From Gemmatimonadota bacterium (lineage in GTDB: Bacteria > Gemmatimonadota > Gemmatimonadetes > Gemmatimonadales > GWC2-71-9), in contig SMVY01000028.1 in NCBI GenBank assembly GCA_004357415.1, forward strand, positions 1 to 23,080: a stretch of 23,080 nucleotides of DNA, in the 5' to 3' direction. The notes below the pieces were generated by a model. It had not been told where the DNA came from, ran no database searches, and saw only the letters and a list, made by a program, of their open reading frames with translations. Positions 8,450 to 15,722 of this stretch are shown one piece after another (within the stretch, counting starts at the first letter, position 1; the number at the start of each line of letters is the position of its first letter). Position numbers and translations under genes: made by a program.

Positions 8450-8956
8450 TCAGCCGCGGTAGTTGCCAAACTCGAGTTCAACGCCGAAGTCCTCCTCGCG
8501 GAGGCGTTGCATGACCTCCTGCAGCACGTCCTTCTTGGGGCCGGTAACCCGTACCTGGTCGCCTAGGATCGACGCCTGCACCTTGCGCAGCGTCTTGTCG
8601 TCCTTGATGAACTTGACGATGCGCTTGGCGGTATCCTGTTCGATGCCCTGTGCCAGGTGGACGGTACAGCGGACGGATTGCCCGGCGCCGTGTTCGACAT
8701 CGCCGATGCGGACGTTCTTGAGCGAGACACCCCGCTTGACCAGCTTGCCCTGCAGCCCGTCGGTGAGCGCGGTCATGTGGAACTCGTCTGCGGATGTCAG
8801 CCGCACCTCACTGGCCGCGCGGTCGAGTTCCAGGGTGTACTCGACACCACGAAAATCGTAGCGGTGCTGGAGTTCCTTACGAGTCTGATTGACGGCATTG
8901 TCGACTTCCTGCAGGTCGACGCCGGTGGTGATGTCGAACGAAGGATTGGAGGCCAT
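8450..8956 (-). CDS. yajQ: YajQ-family nucleotide-binding protein
   Basis: A 168-residue protein matching YajQ over its whole length (the family is about 160-165 residues): N-terminal PSFDITTGVDLQEVDNAV, HRYDFRG, FHMTALTDGLQGKLVKRG, the central IGDVEHGAGQSVRCTVHLAQGI, and the C-terminal FGVELEFGNYRG. The family folds as two ferredoxin-like domains and binds nucleic acid or nucleotides; some members bind c-di-GMP and act with transcription factors. That is of interest given the HD-GYP enzyme in the window, but binding here is untested. Translation probably begins at ATG 8956; the frame is open 15 codons further, without family similarity. It follows the sigma-factor gene by 124 nt and its stop abuts the SpoIID-like start. 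Confidence 0.95.
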   Translation of the reverse strand: MASNPSFDITTGVDLQEVDNAVNQTRKELQHRYDFRGVEYTLELDRAASEVRLTSADEFHMTALTDGLQGKLVKRGVSLKNVRIGDVEHGAGQSVRCTVHLAQGIEQDTAKRIVKFIKDDKTLRKVQASILGDQVRVTGPKKDVLQEVMQRLREEDFGVELEFGNYRG

Positions 8957-9080
8957 GGGATCGTCGGGGCTGGGGTGGTTGGCGCACCGGGACGGCAACA
9001 CGGAAAACCGTGGGTACCGTGGCGTAATGGACTTGTTGGAGCTTAATGGACCGAGAGGGGGGCGGGCAAGGCACCCGGGA

Positions 9081-9953
9081 TCACGACGAGAGAAAGCTTT
9101 CCAGAGCCCGCGACCGACTCACGTGCCGCAGCCGGCTGAGGGCTTTTTCCTTGATCTGGCGGACGCGCTCGCGGGTGATTCCCAACAGGCTTCCGATTTG
9201 CTCTAGCGTCATCGGCTCGGGGTTGTCGAGACCGAAGTAGAGGCGCAGGATCCTGGCTTCGCGTTCCTTGAGCGTGGCGAGGACCTCCTCGATCGACTCG
9301 GTGAGGGCGTGCTCGAACGTGGGGGAATCCGGTCCCGGGTTCTGGGTGTCCGGGAGATAGTCGAGCAGCTTGTTGTCCTCTCCCGGGGTCATCGGTGCAT
9401 CGAGCGACAGGTGGGCTTGGGAGATGGACAGGGTTTTCTGCACCTCCTCGATAGAGATATCGAGGCCCTCGGCGATTTCCTGGGCGGTGGGCTGGCGTCC
9501 GAGTTCCTGGAGCAGCGCCGCCGTCCGCCGGCCGATACGGTGGAGGGTGCCTGCCCGGTTGAGCGGCACCCGCACGATACGGCTCTGCTCGGCCAGCGCC
9601 TGGAGGATGGCTTGCCGAATCCACCAGACGGCATACGAGATGAACTTGACGCCCTTGGTTTCGTCGAACTTGTGGGCGGCCCGGATGAGACCGAGGTTGC
9701 CCTCATTGATGAGATCCGCTAGGGACACGCCCTGATTCTGGTACTTCTTGGCCACCGACACCACGAACCGGAGATTGCTGCGCACCATCTTGTCGAGGCT
9801 TTCTTCGTCACCCTTGCGGATACCCTGGGCCAACTCGGCTTCGTCTTTTTGGGTGATCAGCGGATACTTGCTGATATCCCGAAGGTACTGGTCCAGGGAG
9901 CCTTCACCGAAGATGGGCCCCCGTCTACCGGCACCGACCTGCATAGGACGCAT
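9081..9953 (-). CDS. rpoD: Primary-type RNA polymerase sigma factor (RpoD-like)
   Basis: A 290-residue sigma70 protein. It has region 1.2 (LDQYLRDISKYPLIT, 20-34), region 2 (NLRFVVSVAKKYQ, LINEGNLGLIRA, KFISYAVWWIRQAI, 60-117), region 3 (about 118-200) and region 4 (LRLYFGLDNPEPMTLEQIG and RERVRQIKEKALSRLR, about 225-285). Region 1.1 is missing and the protein is short, as in primary sigma factors of Bacteroidota and Gemmatimonadota. The YAVWWIRQAI core and QSRIVRVP segment are typical of group 1. ATG 9953 has AAAGGG (plus-strand 9960-9965) 6 nt upstream, so it is preferred over the in-frame start at 9998. Whether it is the sole primary factor cannot be told from this window. Confidence 0.95.
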   Translation of the reverse strand: MRPMQVGAGRRGPIFGEGSLDQYLRDISKYPLITQKDEAELAQGIRKGDEESLDKMVRSNLRFVVSVAKKYQNQGVSLADLINEGNLGLIRAAHKFDETKGVKFISYAVWWIRQAILQALAEQSRIVRVPLNRAGTLHRIGRRTAALLQELGRQPTAQEIAEGLDISIEEVQKTLSISQAHLSLDAPMTPGEDNKLLDYLPDTQNPGPDSPTFEHALTESIEEVLATLKEREARILRLYFGLDNPEPMTLEQIGSLLGITRERVRQIKEKALSRLRHVSRSRALESFLSS

Positions 9954-10237
9954 ACCGAACCCTTTACGCCGAAGATCCGAAGAACGTGTCCCGGGCACCT
10001 GCCCGAGCGTTCATGAGAGTTGACGAATTATCGTAGCGCGAGCAACACAACGCTGTGGGCCACACCGATGGTGGCCCTCCGTGTGATCGGAGCGATGTGC
10101 CAGATCGATGGTGTTGTGGTGTCGATGGTGTCAACGAACAATGGAGCATTGTCCCCGCGTCAGTCGATGCGTCGTTGAACCTTATCCCGGGCACCCCAGG
10201 AACACAAGGGAGCCGACCGCTCGACGACGAGCCGCCG
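9954..10237 (-). promoter_or_regulatory. Sigma-factor upstream region with hairpins and repeated octamer
   Basis: This 284-nt non-coding stretch separates the sigma-factor gene from the gene upstream. It holds a -10-like GATAAT on the minus strand (10027-10032) without a convincing -35, a short stem in the would-be leader (CGGGC 9992-9996 with GCCCG 10001-10005) and a 7-bp perfect hairpin (GGGCCAC 10057-10063, GTGGCCC 10071-10077). Three copies of CGATGGTG lie at 10066, 10106 and 10123. These could be operator sites. I see no ORF with a recognisable product and no tRNA. Confidence 0.35.
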
Positions 10238-10675
10238 TCAGGGACAGAGCCACGTCTGTCCCGCGGCAGCGTAACCGATCCGCAGCGCGACCTCGTGCGC
10301 CAGCAACCCCAATCCCGCCAAGGTCACCAACAATGCCATCACATGCGGAACCGCCAGGCGCAAGCGCCAGGTCGACACGGCGGTCCAGGCGCCGGTCCCG
10401 ATGGTGACGCCGAGTGCGGCGAGATAGCCGGCCAGTCCGAGTCCGCAGGCGTAGGCGTACGGCCACACCGTCAGGCCTAACGCCAACATGGTCACCAGCA
10501 CCAGCCGCGCCCACACGCCGACCACTTCACGCCGGCCACCCTCAGGCAGTCTGGCCGGCGTGACCCGCCTGGTTCGTGTCGGAGCGGCGGATTCCTCGGG
10601 GATCGCCGGTACGTCCGCCATGGCCTTGTCGATCGCCGCCATTTGTTTGTCGATATCGTCCATGTTGCCGCTCAC
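10238..10675 (-). CDS. Small three-TM membrane protein of unknown function
   Basis: A 145-residue protein: a charged cytoplasmic-looking N-terminus (MSGNMDDIDKQMAAIDKAM, about 1-55) followed by three hydrophobic segments (roughly 60-82, 83-105 and 109-137) and a short tail ending WLCP. I recognise no family. The start is set at GTG 10675: GGGAG lies 5 nt upstream, and it makes a GTGA 4-nt overlap with the stop of the response-regulator gene. ATG 10663 is the alternative, with no ribosome site. Its position as last gene of the larE-thpR-regulator operon suggests co-expression, not a specific role. Confidence 0.7.
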   Translation of the reverse strand: MSGNMDDIDKQMAAIDKAMADVPAIPEESAAPTRTRRVTPARLPEGGRREVVGVWARLVLVTMLALGLTVWPYAYACGLGLAGYLAALGVTIGTGAWTAVSTWRLRLAVPHVMALLVTLAGLGLLAHEVALRIGYAAAGQTWLCP

Positions 10676-12042
10676 GTCGACTCCCGCGTCAGGCCGTAGC
10701 GTTCGATCTTCTTGTAGAGATTTGAGCGCGGCATTTTTAGCGCCCGTGCGGTTTCCGAAACGTTCCACTGGTGCTCGCGCAGCTTGGTGATGAGGAATCG
10801 CTTTTCGGCTTCCTGCTTGAACGACTCGAACGTGCGGGGTCCCCCGAACAGATCGCCCGACGACTGCCCCTGTGCTTCGGTCCCGCCCAGGAGACGTTGC
10901 ACGTCCCGGGCGGTCACCGTCTTCCCGTCTGACAGAATCATGGCGCGCTCCACGGCGTTGCGGAGTTCGCGAATGTTGCCGGGCCACGAACGGCTCGCCA
11001 GGACCCGCAGGGCATCGTCGGCAAACGGCTTGGGCGCCAGACCGGCGGCAGCCAACTGGCTGCTGAAATGCGCCACCAGTTCGGGGATGTCCTCCCGGCG
11101 GTCACGCAGCGGCGGAACCGATATCTCCACGACGTTCAGCCGATAGAGAAGATCCTCCCGGAACCGGCCCGCGGCGATCTCCTCCTCGAGATTCTTGTTG
11201 GTGGCCGAGATGACCCGAACGTCGACCTCGATGGGCTGGCCGGCGCCAATCCGGGTGATGACCCCTTCCTGCAGCGCCCGCAGCACCTTGGCCTGCGCCG
11301 AGAGGGCCATGTCCCCGACCTCGTCGAGGAACAGCGTGCCCCCGCTGGCCAGCTCGAACTTGCCGGTCCGGTCGGCGAAGGCGCCGGTGAACGATCCCTT
11401 CACGTGGCCGAACAACTCGCTCTCGATCAACTCGGCCGGGATGGCGGCGCAGTTGACCTCGATCATCGGCCGGTCGGCGCGCTGGGACAACCGGTGGATG
11501 GCCCGGGCCACCAGCTCCTTGCCGGTCCCGTTCTCCCCGAGGATCAACACCCGGGCGGAGGTGGGACCGACCTTGGCGGTCACCTCCTCGACGGCCTTTA
11601 GTGCCGCGCTGTGTCCCACGATGGCGTGCGCGTCATCGATCACCGCACGGAGCCGCTGGTTTTCGTCAGACAGGGTCTGCTGCTGCAGCGCGTTGCGAAC
11701 CGTCAGCAACGTCCGGTCGGTTTCGAGCGGCTTCTCGAGGAAGTCGAACGCCCCAAGCTGGGTCGCTTGCACCGCGGTCGCCACGGTGCCGTGCCCGGAA
11801 ATCATGACCACCACGGCGCCGGGATCGATTTGCTTGATGCGGGACAACGTCTCCAACCCGTCCAAGCCCGCCATCTTCACGTCGAGGAACACCACGTGGG
11901 GTTGCAGTTCCTCGTACCGGGTGAGCGCCTCGCCGCCCGACGCGGCGGTCGCCACTTCATAGCCCTCGTACTCCAATACCTGCTTCAACGCCTCACGAAT
12001 GCCCGGCTCGTCGTCGACGATCAACACGCGGTGTGCCGTCAT
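10672..12042 (-). CDS. NtrC-family sigma54-dependent response regulator (NtrX-like)
   Basis: A 456-residue regulator. The receiver domain (1-120) has acidic D10-D11, phospho-acceptor D54 (FLDVKM), S82 and K104. The AAA+ domain (about 140-375) has Walker A GENGTGKE (169-176), the sigma54-contact loop GSFTGA (216-221, a variant of GAFTGA) and Walker B LFLDEVGDM. The C-terminal Fis-type HTH (about 415-455) is WNVSETARALKMPRSNLYKKI. It should activate sigma54 promoters when phosphorylated. No kinase gene is adjacent; the NtrY-like kinase at the right end of the window is a candidate partner. ATG 12042 overlaps the upstream stop as ATGA. Confidence 0.95.
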   Translation of the reverse strand: MTAHRVLIVDDEPGIREALKQVLEYEGYEVATAASGGEALTRYEELQPHVVFLDVKMAGLDGLETLSRIKQIDPGAVVVMISGHGTVATAVQATQLGAFDFLEKPLETDRTLLTVRNALQQQTLSDENQRLRAVIDDAHAIVGHSAALKAVEEVTAKVGPTSARVLILGENGTGKELVARAIHRLSQRADRPMIEVNCAAIPAELIESELFGHVKGSFTGAFADRTGKFELASGGTLFLDEVGDMALSAQAKVLRALQEGVITRIGAGQPIEVDVRVISATNKNLEEEIAAGRFREDLLYRLNVVEISVPPLRDRREDIPELVAHFSSQLAAAGLAPKPFADDALRVLASRSWPGNIRELRNAVERAMILSDGKTVTARDVQRLLGGTEAQGQSSGDLFGGPRTFESFKQEAEKRFLITKLREHQWNVSETARALKMPRSNLYKKIERYGLTREST

Positions 12043-12671
12043 GGCCCGTCCCGGTAAAGGACTACTCCGTGGGGATGCACTGCGACATGCCCAACGCCTT
12101 CTGGAATGTGCACCGGAAATCCGCTTTCCGCAGTACCCCCCAAGGCGTTGCTCACCAACCACTGGACCATCTCTCGAGGAAACGGGATGTCGCGCAGCGA
12201 CAACTGCTCGATCAGCCACTCGGCTTCCATCGGCGCAACCACCTGGATCGGCCCCGTGGCCGAGAACGGCTCCCACTCCTGAACGAAGAAAACCAGCGGT
12301 CCAAGGGCCTCCGGCGGCAGCGCCGAGGTGCGCAGCTTGGCACTGACCGCAATCCGACCGTCGAGCAACTCCACCTGCAGTGAATCGAGGTGTCCCCGGA
12401 ACGAGGGATCGAGCCCGTCGCCGATCAACGAGGCCATTTCGGTGGCGGTCAGCATCACCGAGTCCTTCTCCGCGGAGGCCAGGGTGGCCACCTTGTCCAG
12501 CGCCGCTGCCAGAGCCCGGGTTCCCGGACGCCCGATGGACTGCGGAGTCCGGGGTCCGAAGACGCTGCTCCCGATCTCACGCAACTGGTCCCGGTACAGG
12601 ACCGCTCCGATGACGACCAGCACCAGCACCACGGCGGCCAGCGCCTTGAATGGCCAACTCAGACAGCCCAT
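12039..12671 (-). CDS. Single-TM-anchored protein of unknown function
   Basis: A 210-residue protein with one N-terminal hydrophobic segment (about 8-28, FKALAAVVLVLVVIGAVLY) and an otherwise soluble part predicted outside the membrane. That part starts with a basic, Ser/Gly-rich linker and continues with amphipathic helices and strands (VMLTATEMASLIG, LDSLQVELLDGRIAVSAKL). I recognise no family with confidence; the layout recalls small anchored proteins with a beta-rich extracytoplasmic domain. ATG 12671 has GAGGG just upstream. The gene overlaps thpR by 13 nt on one side and the response regulator by 4 nt on the other, so it is probably translated with them. Confidence 0.75.
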   Translation of the reverse strand: MGCLSWPFKALAAVVLVLVVIGAVLYRDQLREIGSSVFGPRTPQSIGRPGTRALAAALDKVATLASAEKDSVMLTATEMASLIGDGLDPSFRGHLDSLQVELLDGRIAVSAKLRTSALPPEALGPLVFFVQEWEPFSATGPIQVVAPMEAEWLIEQLSLRDIPFPREMVQWLVSNALGGTAESGFPVHIPEGVGHVAVHPHGVVLYRDGP

Positions 12672-13231
12672 ACACCCTCGAAAGGAATGATTCGCAACGA
12701 ATGGTACCGTACCCCGCCCCGCTCCGCCCGGCTGTGATACAGCACCAGCCGGTCCGCCTGGAAAACGACGCTGTCGTCCACCCGGTCGAGCACCTCGGCA
12801 ACGTCGCCGGCCAGGACCGCCCGCCGTTGGACTCGACCCAGCGTCACGTGGGGTCGGTAGGTCTCCCGGGCGGGGGTACCGGGGTAGTTTCCAGTCAGCG
12901 CCGCTCGTTCCACCCGGTCGTGCAATTGCTCCAGCGCCGGCGGCGCGGCGACCCCCATCCAGATCACCCGCGGCTTGCGCCGCGTGGGGAACACGCCCAA
13001 GCCACCCAGCTCGATGCCCAGGGGGTCCATGCGGCCGACGGCCTGCGCCAACGATTCCCCCAAGCCATCGACCCGCTCGTCGGCCACTTCGCCGTAGAAC
13101 CGTACGGTCAGGTGGAGGCCTTCATCCCCCACCCAGCGCACGGGCCACCCGTGCTCCCCCAACCGGTCGCGCACCGCGGTAACAGCGGTCAGGGCCTCCG
13201 CGGAAAGAGGAATGGCGGCGAAGACCCGCAT
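12659..13231 (-). CDS. thpR: RNA 2',3'-cyclic phosphodiesterase (2H phosphoesterase)
   Basis: A 190-residue 2H-phosphoesterase of the ThpR/LigT family, formerly called 2'-5' RNA ligase. Both HxTx motifs are present, HLTV (40-43) and HVTL (128-131), about 88 residues apart as expected for the bilobal fold. The N-terminus MRVFAAIPL and the C-terminal FQADRLVLYHSR are also typical. Family enzymes hydrolyse 2',3'-cyclic phosphates on RNA, with ligation as a side activity; the physiological substrate is not established. It shares a single nucleotide with the larE stop (TGATG), showing translational coupling. Confidence 0.93.
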   Translation of the reverse strand: MRVFAAIPLSAEALTAVTAVRDRLGEHGWPVRWVGDEGLHLTVRFYGEVADERVDGLGESLAQAVGRMDPLGIELGGLGVFPTRRKPRVIWMGVAAPPALEQLHDRVERAALTGNYPGTPARETYRPHVTLGRVQRRAVLAGDVAEVLDRVDDSVVFQADRLVLYHSRAERGGVRYHSLRIIPFEGVWAV

Positions 13232-14034
13232 CAGTTGGCACGAGACACTGCCAGGAGACTCCCCCGGCGATATCCCTCGGGATCGAGGTCAACCCGGCCG
13301 AATCCCAATGCCAACAAGTTGTCGACCACCGCCGGCCACCGCGATTTCAGCAGAACCATCGCCGGCGGGTCTACTTCGATGGAGGCGGCCGCTCCCAGGT
13401 GGCGAACCCGCAAGTTTCCCGTGACACCAATCGACCGCAGAAACGTCTCGGCGTTCTCCACTTGCCGCAGCCGCTCGGGCGTCACCTCCACCCCGTAGCG
13501 CACCCGGCTGGACAGGCAGGGAGCCCCAGGCGCATCCCAGATGGGGAGCGCCAGCGCGCGGGCCGCCTGGCGCACCATCGCCTTGGTCCACCCCAACTCG
13601 GCCAGCGGGGAGCGAACCGCCGCTTCGGCGCCGGCGCGGGTACCCGGTCGGTGGTGGCCGAGGTCGTCTGCGTTGGTGCCGTCGACGACGGTATCGAAGC
13701 CTCGCTCGGCGGCGACCAGGTGAATCCGGCGCCATAACTCCTGCTTGCAGAAGTAACAGCGGTCGGTCGAGTTGCTGCGGTACCGGCGGTCGCTCAATTC
13801 CTCGGTGGCAACCTCGAGCAGAGGAATGCCGAACCGGTCGGCGATCTCCATGGCGGTGCGCCATTGCACCTCGGGATAGGCGGCGCTGCGCCCGGTGACC
13901 GCCAGGAAGCGGTCCCGGCCGAGCGACTTGGTTGCCGCCACCGCCAGCAGGGCCGAATCGACCCCTCCGGAGTAGCCCAACACCACCCGTCCCAGGGATC
14001 GAAGGTGATGGTATAAAGCATCAAGCGAAGTCAT
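13231..14034 (-). CDS. larE: LarE-type ATP-dependent sacrificial sulfur transferase
   Basis: A 267-residue PP-loop protein. The ATP pyrophosphatase loop is SGGVDS (22-27). CYFC (C93, C96), DGTNADD, HRPG, VRSPLAELGWTK and PIWDAPGAPCLSSRVRYG follow the LarE pattern. Cys173 in PCLSSR lies where L. plantarum LarE has the sacrificial Cys176. LarE adenylates and thiolates the pyridinium carboxylate in synthesis of the nickel-pincer nucleotide cofactor. No larB, larC or lactate racemase gene is in the window, so the pathway must be completed elsewhere or the sulfur serves another substrate. ATG 14034 has no good ribosome site. It heads a five-gene run of overlapping genes. Confidence 0.92.
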   Translation of the reverse strand: MTSLDALYHHLRSLGRVVLGYSGGVDSALLAVAATKSLGRDRFLAVTGRSAAYPEVQWRTAMEIADRFGIPLLEVATEELSDRRYRSNSTDRCYFCKQELWRRIHLVAAERGFDTVVDGTNADDLGHHRPGTRAGAEAAVRSPLAELGWTKAMVRQAARALALPIWDAPGAPCLSSRVRYGVEVTPERLRQVENAETFLRSIGVTGNLRVRHLGAAASIEVDPPAMVLLKSRWPAVVDNLLALGFGRVDLDPEGYRRGSLLAVSRAN

Positions 14035-14096
14035 GATCAGGGAACGTAACGGCTAGCGGCGCGGATTGAAGATGGTCACTCTCGGGGACCGCGGGC

Positions 14097-14125
14097 TTCA
14101 CGTCCTGGGCTTGGCAGAGTAGCAT
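14097..14125 (+). promoter_or_regulatory. Candidate sigma70-type promoter of arfB
   Basis: TTCACG (14097-14102) and TAGCAT (14120-14125) are separated by 17 nt, each matching 4 of 6 consensus positions. Transcription would begin near 14132, leaving an 18-nt leader with GGGAG (14141-14145) before ATG 14150. The match is modest. Confidence 0.35.
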
Positions 14126-14149
14126 GAGGGTTACCACTCCGGGAGCAGC

Positions 14150-14587
14150 ATGACCGACGACCGATACCTGGCGATCACCGAGACCGTGCGGATCCCGCTC
14201 AGCGAGTTGACGTTCAAGGCCACGCGCTCGGGAGGACCGGGCGGGCAGCACGTCAACACCTCGTCCACCCAAGTCGAGTTGTGGTGGGACCTGACCGCAT
14301 CTCGGGCCCTCAGCGACGGTCAGCGCATCCTGGCGATGGAGCGGCTGGCGTCCCGCCTCGACGGCAGAGGCCGGCTGCGACTGGTCTCCAGCAAATTCAG
14401 GAGCCAACACCGCAACAAGGACGACGCCCTCGAGCGATTCCGGCAAATCCTGGCAAGCGCCCTGACGGAACCCACGCCCCGGAAAGCCACCCGAAAACCG
14501 CGCTCAGCGGACGAAGTTCGCTTGCGGGAAAAGAAGCAACGCGGGGCTCTCAAACGGCAACGGCGGCCCCCGGAAACCGACGAATAG
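14150..14587 (+). CDS. arfB: Alternative ribosome-rescue factor B (GGQ peptidyl-tRNA hydrolase)
   Basis: A 145-residue protein of the ArfB/YaeJ/ICT1 family. The GGQ catalytic motif (31-33) sits in RSGGPGGQHVNTSSTQVEL, as in class I release factors but without codon-recognition domains. The C-terminal tail (about 105-145) is rich in Lys and Arg (ATRKPRSADEVRLREKKQ), the part that enters the empty mRNA channel of stalled ribosomes. It should hydrolyse peptidyl-tRNA on non-stop complexes, as a backup to tmRNA. GGGAG lies 4 nt before ATG 14150. It is divergent from larE. Confidence 0.95.
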   Translation: MTDDRYLAITETVRIPLSELTFKATRSGGPGGQHVNTSSTQVELWWDLTASRALSDGQRILAMERLASRLDGRGRLRLVSSKFRSQHRNKDDALERFRQILASALTEPTPRKATRKPRSADEVRLREKKQRGALKRQRRPPETDE

Positions 14588-14681
14588 AATCGTCCATCTC
14601 CATACTGACTAGTCACTTAGACTTGTGGGGCCCAGGCAACATTCTGTCGCGACCGAGCCTACGGTTGGTGGTTATCTCAGC

Positions 14682-14709
14682 TTGTCAAAATTCTGTAAAC
14701 CCATGTAAC
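14682..14709 (+). promoter_or_regulatory. Candidate promoter upstream of the HExxH lipoprotein gene
   Basis: TTGTCA (14682-14687, 5 of 6) is followed after 16 nt by TGTAAC (14704-14709, 4 of 6), in a locally AT-richer part of the 213-nt gap after arfB. The same gap holds a 10-bp perfect palindrome TGACTAGTCA (14606-14615). The lipoprotein ATG is about 90 nt downstream. Confidence 0.3.
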
Positions 14710-14800
14710 ACAACGACTTCAGCAGATGGCACAGGACTGGCTCCTTGCCAGGCCAGCACAGCCTAATCGTGCTCGCTTCGCTAACTCCGCTGGAGCCAAG

Positions 14801-15256
14801 ATGTTCCACCGATCGCTCACGTCCCATGTTCTCGACCGGCTCGCCATCATGGCCAGCGTCGGGACTCTGATCCTCGGCTGTGCCGCACTGGAACCGTCCT
14901 CTCCATTGCCCCAGGGAGCGATCCAGATCGAGGCCCCGGTGAGCTACGGAACCTGGTGGCTCAGGACGGAAGCGTGCGCCGAGCTCACGGGCCGGATGGA
15001 CAACGTCACCTGGTACGTCGTCCCCGGGGTGACCACCTTCCAGACCGAATCGGGTGAGAAGGTCGGGTTCTGGACCAAATCGTCCGAGGGAACCCGGATC
15101 ATCCTGGCCGGCGACTACCGCGATCACGAGTTGGTGGTGCGCCACGAGATCCTGCACGACCTGCTGGGCCGGGAAGGCCATCCCGAGTCGTACTTCCGCG
15201 ACCGGTGCCAGTTGACGTGGGACACCTTCGACGATCCCGTGGTCGCGCTCCACTAG
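14801..15256 (+). CDS. Putative zinc-binding HExxH lipoprotein
   Basis: A 151-residue protein. The N-terminus MFHRSLTSHVLDRLAIMASV continues GTLILGCAAL, giving a lipobox (ILGC) with Cys27 as the lipidation site. The mature domain has RHEILHDLLGREGHP: an HExxH zinc-metallopeptidase motif (H115, E116, H119) and a possible third ligand at H127. C59 and C136 could form a disulfide. It is very short for a peptidase, so it may be a minimal gluzincin-like domain or a non-catalytic zinc protein. ATG 14801 has GGAG 5 nt upstream; an upstream in-frame start (14726) would put 25 residues before the signal peptide. The family is not recognised. Confidence 0.75.
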   Translation: MFHRSLTSHVLDRLAIMASVGTLILGCAALEPSSPLPQGAIQIEAPVSYGTWWLRTEACAELTGRMDNVTWYVVPGVTTFQTESGEKVGFWTKSSEGTRIILAGDYRDHELVVRHEILHDLLGREGHPESYFRDRCQLTWDTFDDPVVALH

Positions 15257-15301
15257 TCCGGTCCTGTGCAGCCCCACCCCGGGCCGCTACACTCTTCCCC
15301 T

Positions 15302-15664
15302 ATGATTGCCGATCACGTTGCCTCCACTCCCTCGCCGGGGGAGTCCGATCGTTGGCGCTACTTCACCAGCCGTCAGGTCCGTGAAGCGGTCGCCTGGGCC
15401 AGGGACGGCGGCATCGCCGTCCACGAGAACATCTATCCCTCACGCGGCCGGCGGACGGCCCACCTGCTCGGGCCCGACGAAGCCACTCTGGTGGCGGCGG
15501 CGCGGTCGATCGGCTGCCGGGCCAGTTGGATCCAACGCACCCGGACATTGCATTTCGATCTGGTGGAGGAAACGCTGGACGCTGGACTCAGGAGGTGCGG
15601 GGTGGATCCGAGGGTGGCGCCGGAGGTGTTGAAAAGGGCGGTAAGAGGCGGTAAGGGGCGGTAG
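15302..15664 (+). CDS. DUF4031-like small protein with repeat-derived C-terminus
   Basis: A 120-residue protein. Its core, AHLLGPDEATLVAAARSIGC then RASWIQRTRTLHFDL, resembles DUF4031 (HL.AD...EL..fA..IG....W.Q....HfDl); the function of that family is unknown. ATG 15302 is chosen, with GTG 15266 in frame as an alternative. TACACT (15288-15293) ends only 8 nt before this ATG, so a leaderless transcript is possible, though the -35 is poor. The last ten codons (VLKRAVRGGKGR) and the stop run into the GGCGGTA repeat cluster, suggesting the original C-terminus was altered by the repeats. Confidence 0.6.
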   Translation: MIADHVASTPSPGESDRWRYFTSRQVREAVAWARDGGIAVHENIYPSRGRRTAHLLGPDEATLVAAARSIGCRASWIQRTRTLHFDLVEETLDAGLRRCGVDPRVAPEVLKRAVRGGKGR

Positions 15665-15709
15665 GTTGGTGGCGAGCCCGTTACCATCCGTTTCCGCCCT
15701 TTACCGCCC
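15636..15709. repeat. Imperfect inverted repeat of GGCGGTA/TACCGCC units
   Basis: Left arm 15636-15663 carries GGCGGTA at 15637, 15647 and 15657, with a 10-nt period. Right arm 15682-15709 carries TACCGCC at 15702 and two degenerate units (near 15682 and 15692). The arms match at 21 of 28 positions with an 18-nt spacer, so a long hairpin is possible. It lies between the convergent DUF4031-like gene and vapC and may act as a two-way terminator, but there is no T-run. Confidence 0.7.
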
Positions 15710-15713
15710 AATC
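15702..15713 (+). repeat. Left 12-bp direct repeat flanking vapBC
   Basis: TACCGCCCAATC here is identical to 16541-16552. The pair brackets vapC, vapB, their promoter and one copy of the two-hairpin element. Confidence 0.75.
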
Positions 15714-15722
15714 ACTGTCCGG

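Noticed and set aside
7145..8566. 473-codon plus-strand frame opposite the SpoIID-like gene
   Set aside because: It has the composition of a GC-rich shadow and no family motifs, while the minus strand encodes a clear SpoIID/LytB domain.
10129..10134. Perfect TTGACA on the minus strand upstream of the sigma gene
   Set aside because: No -10-like sequence lies 15-20 nt downstream of it.
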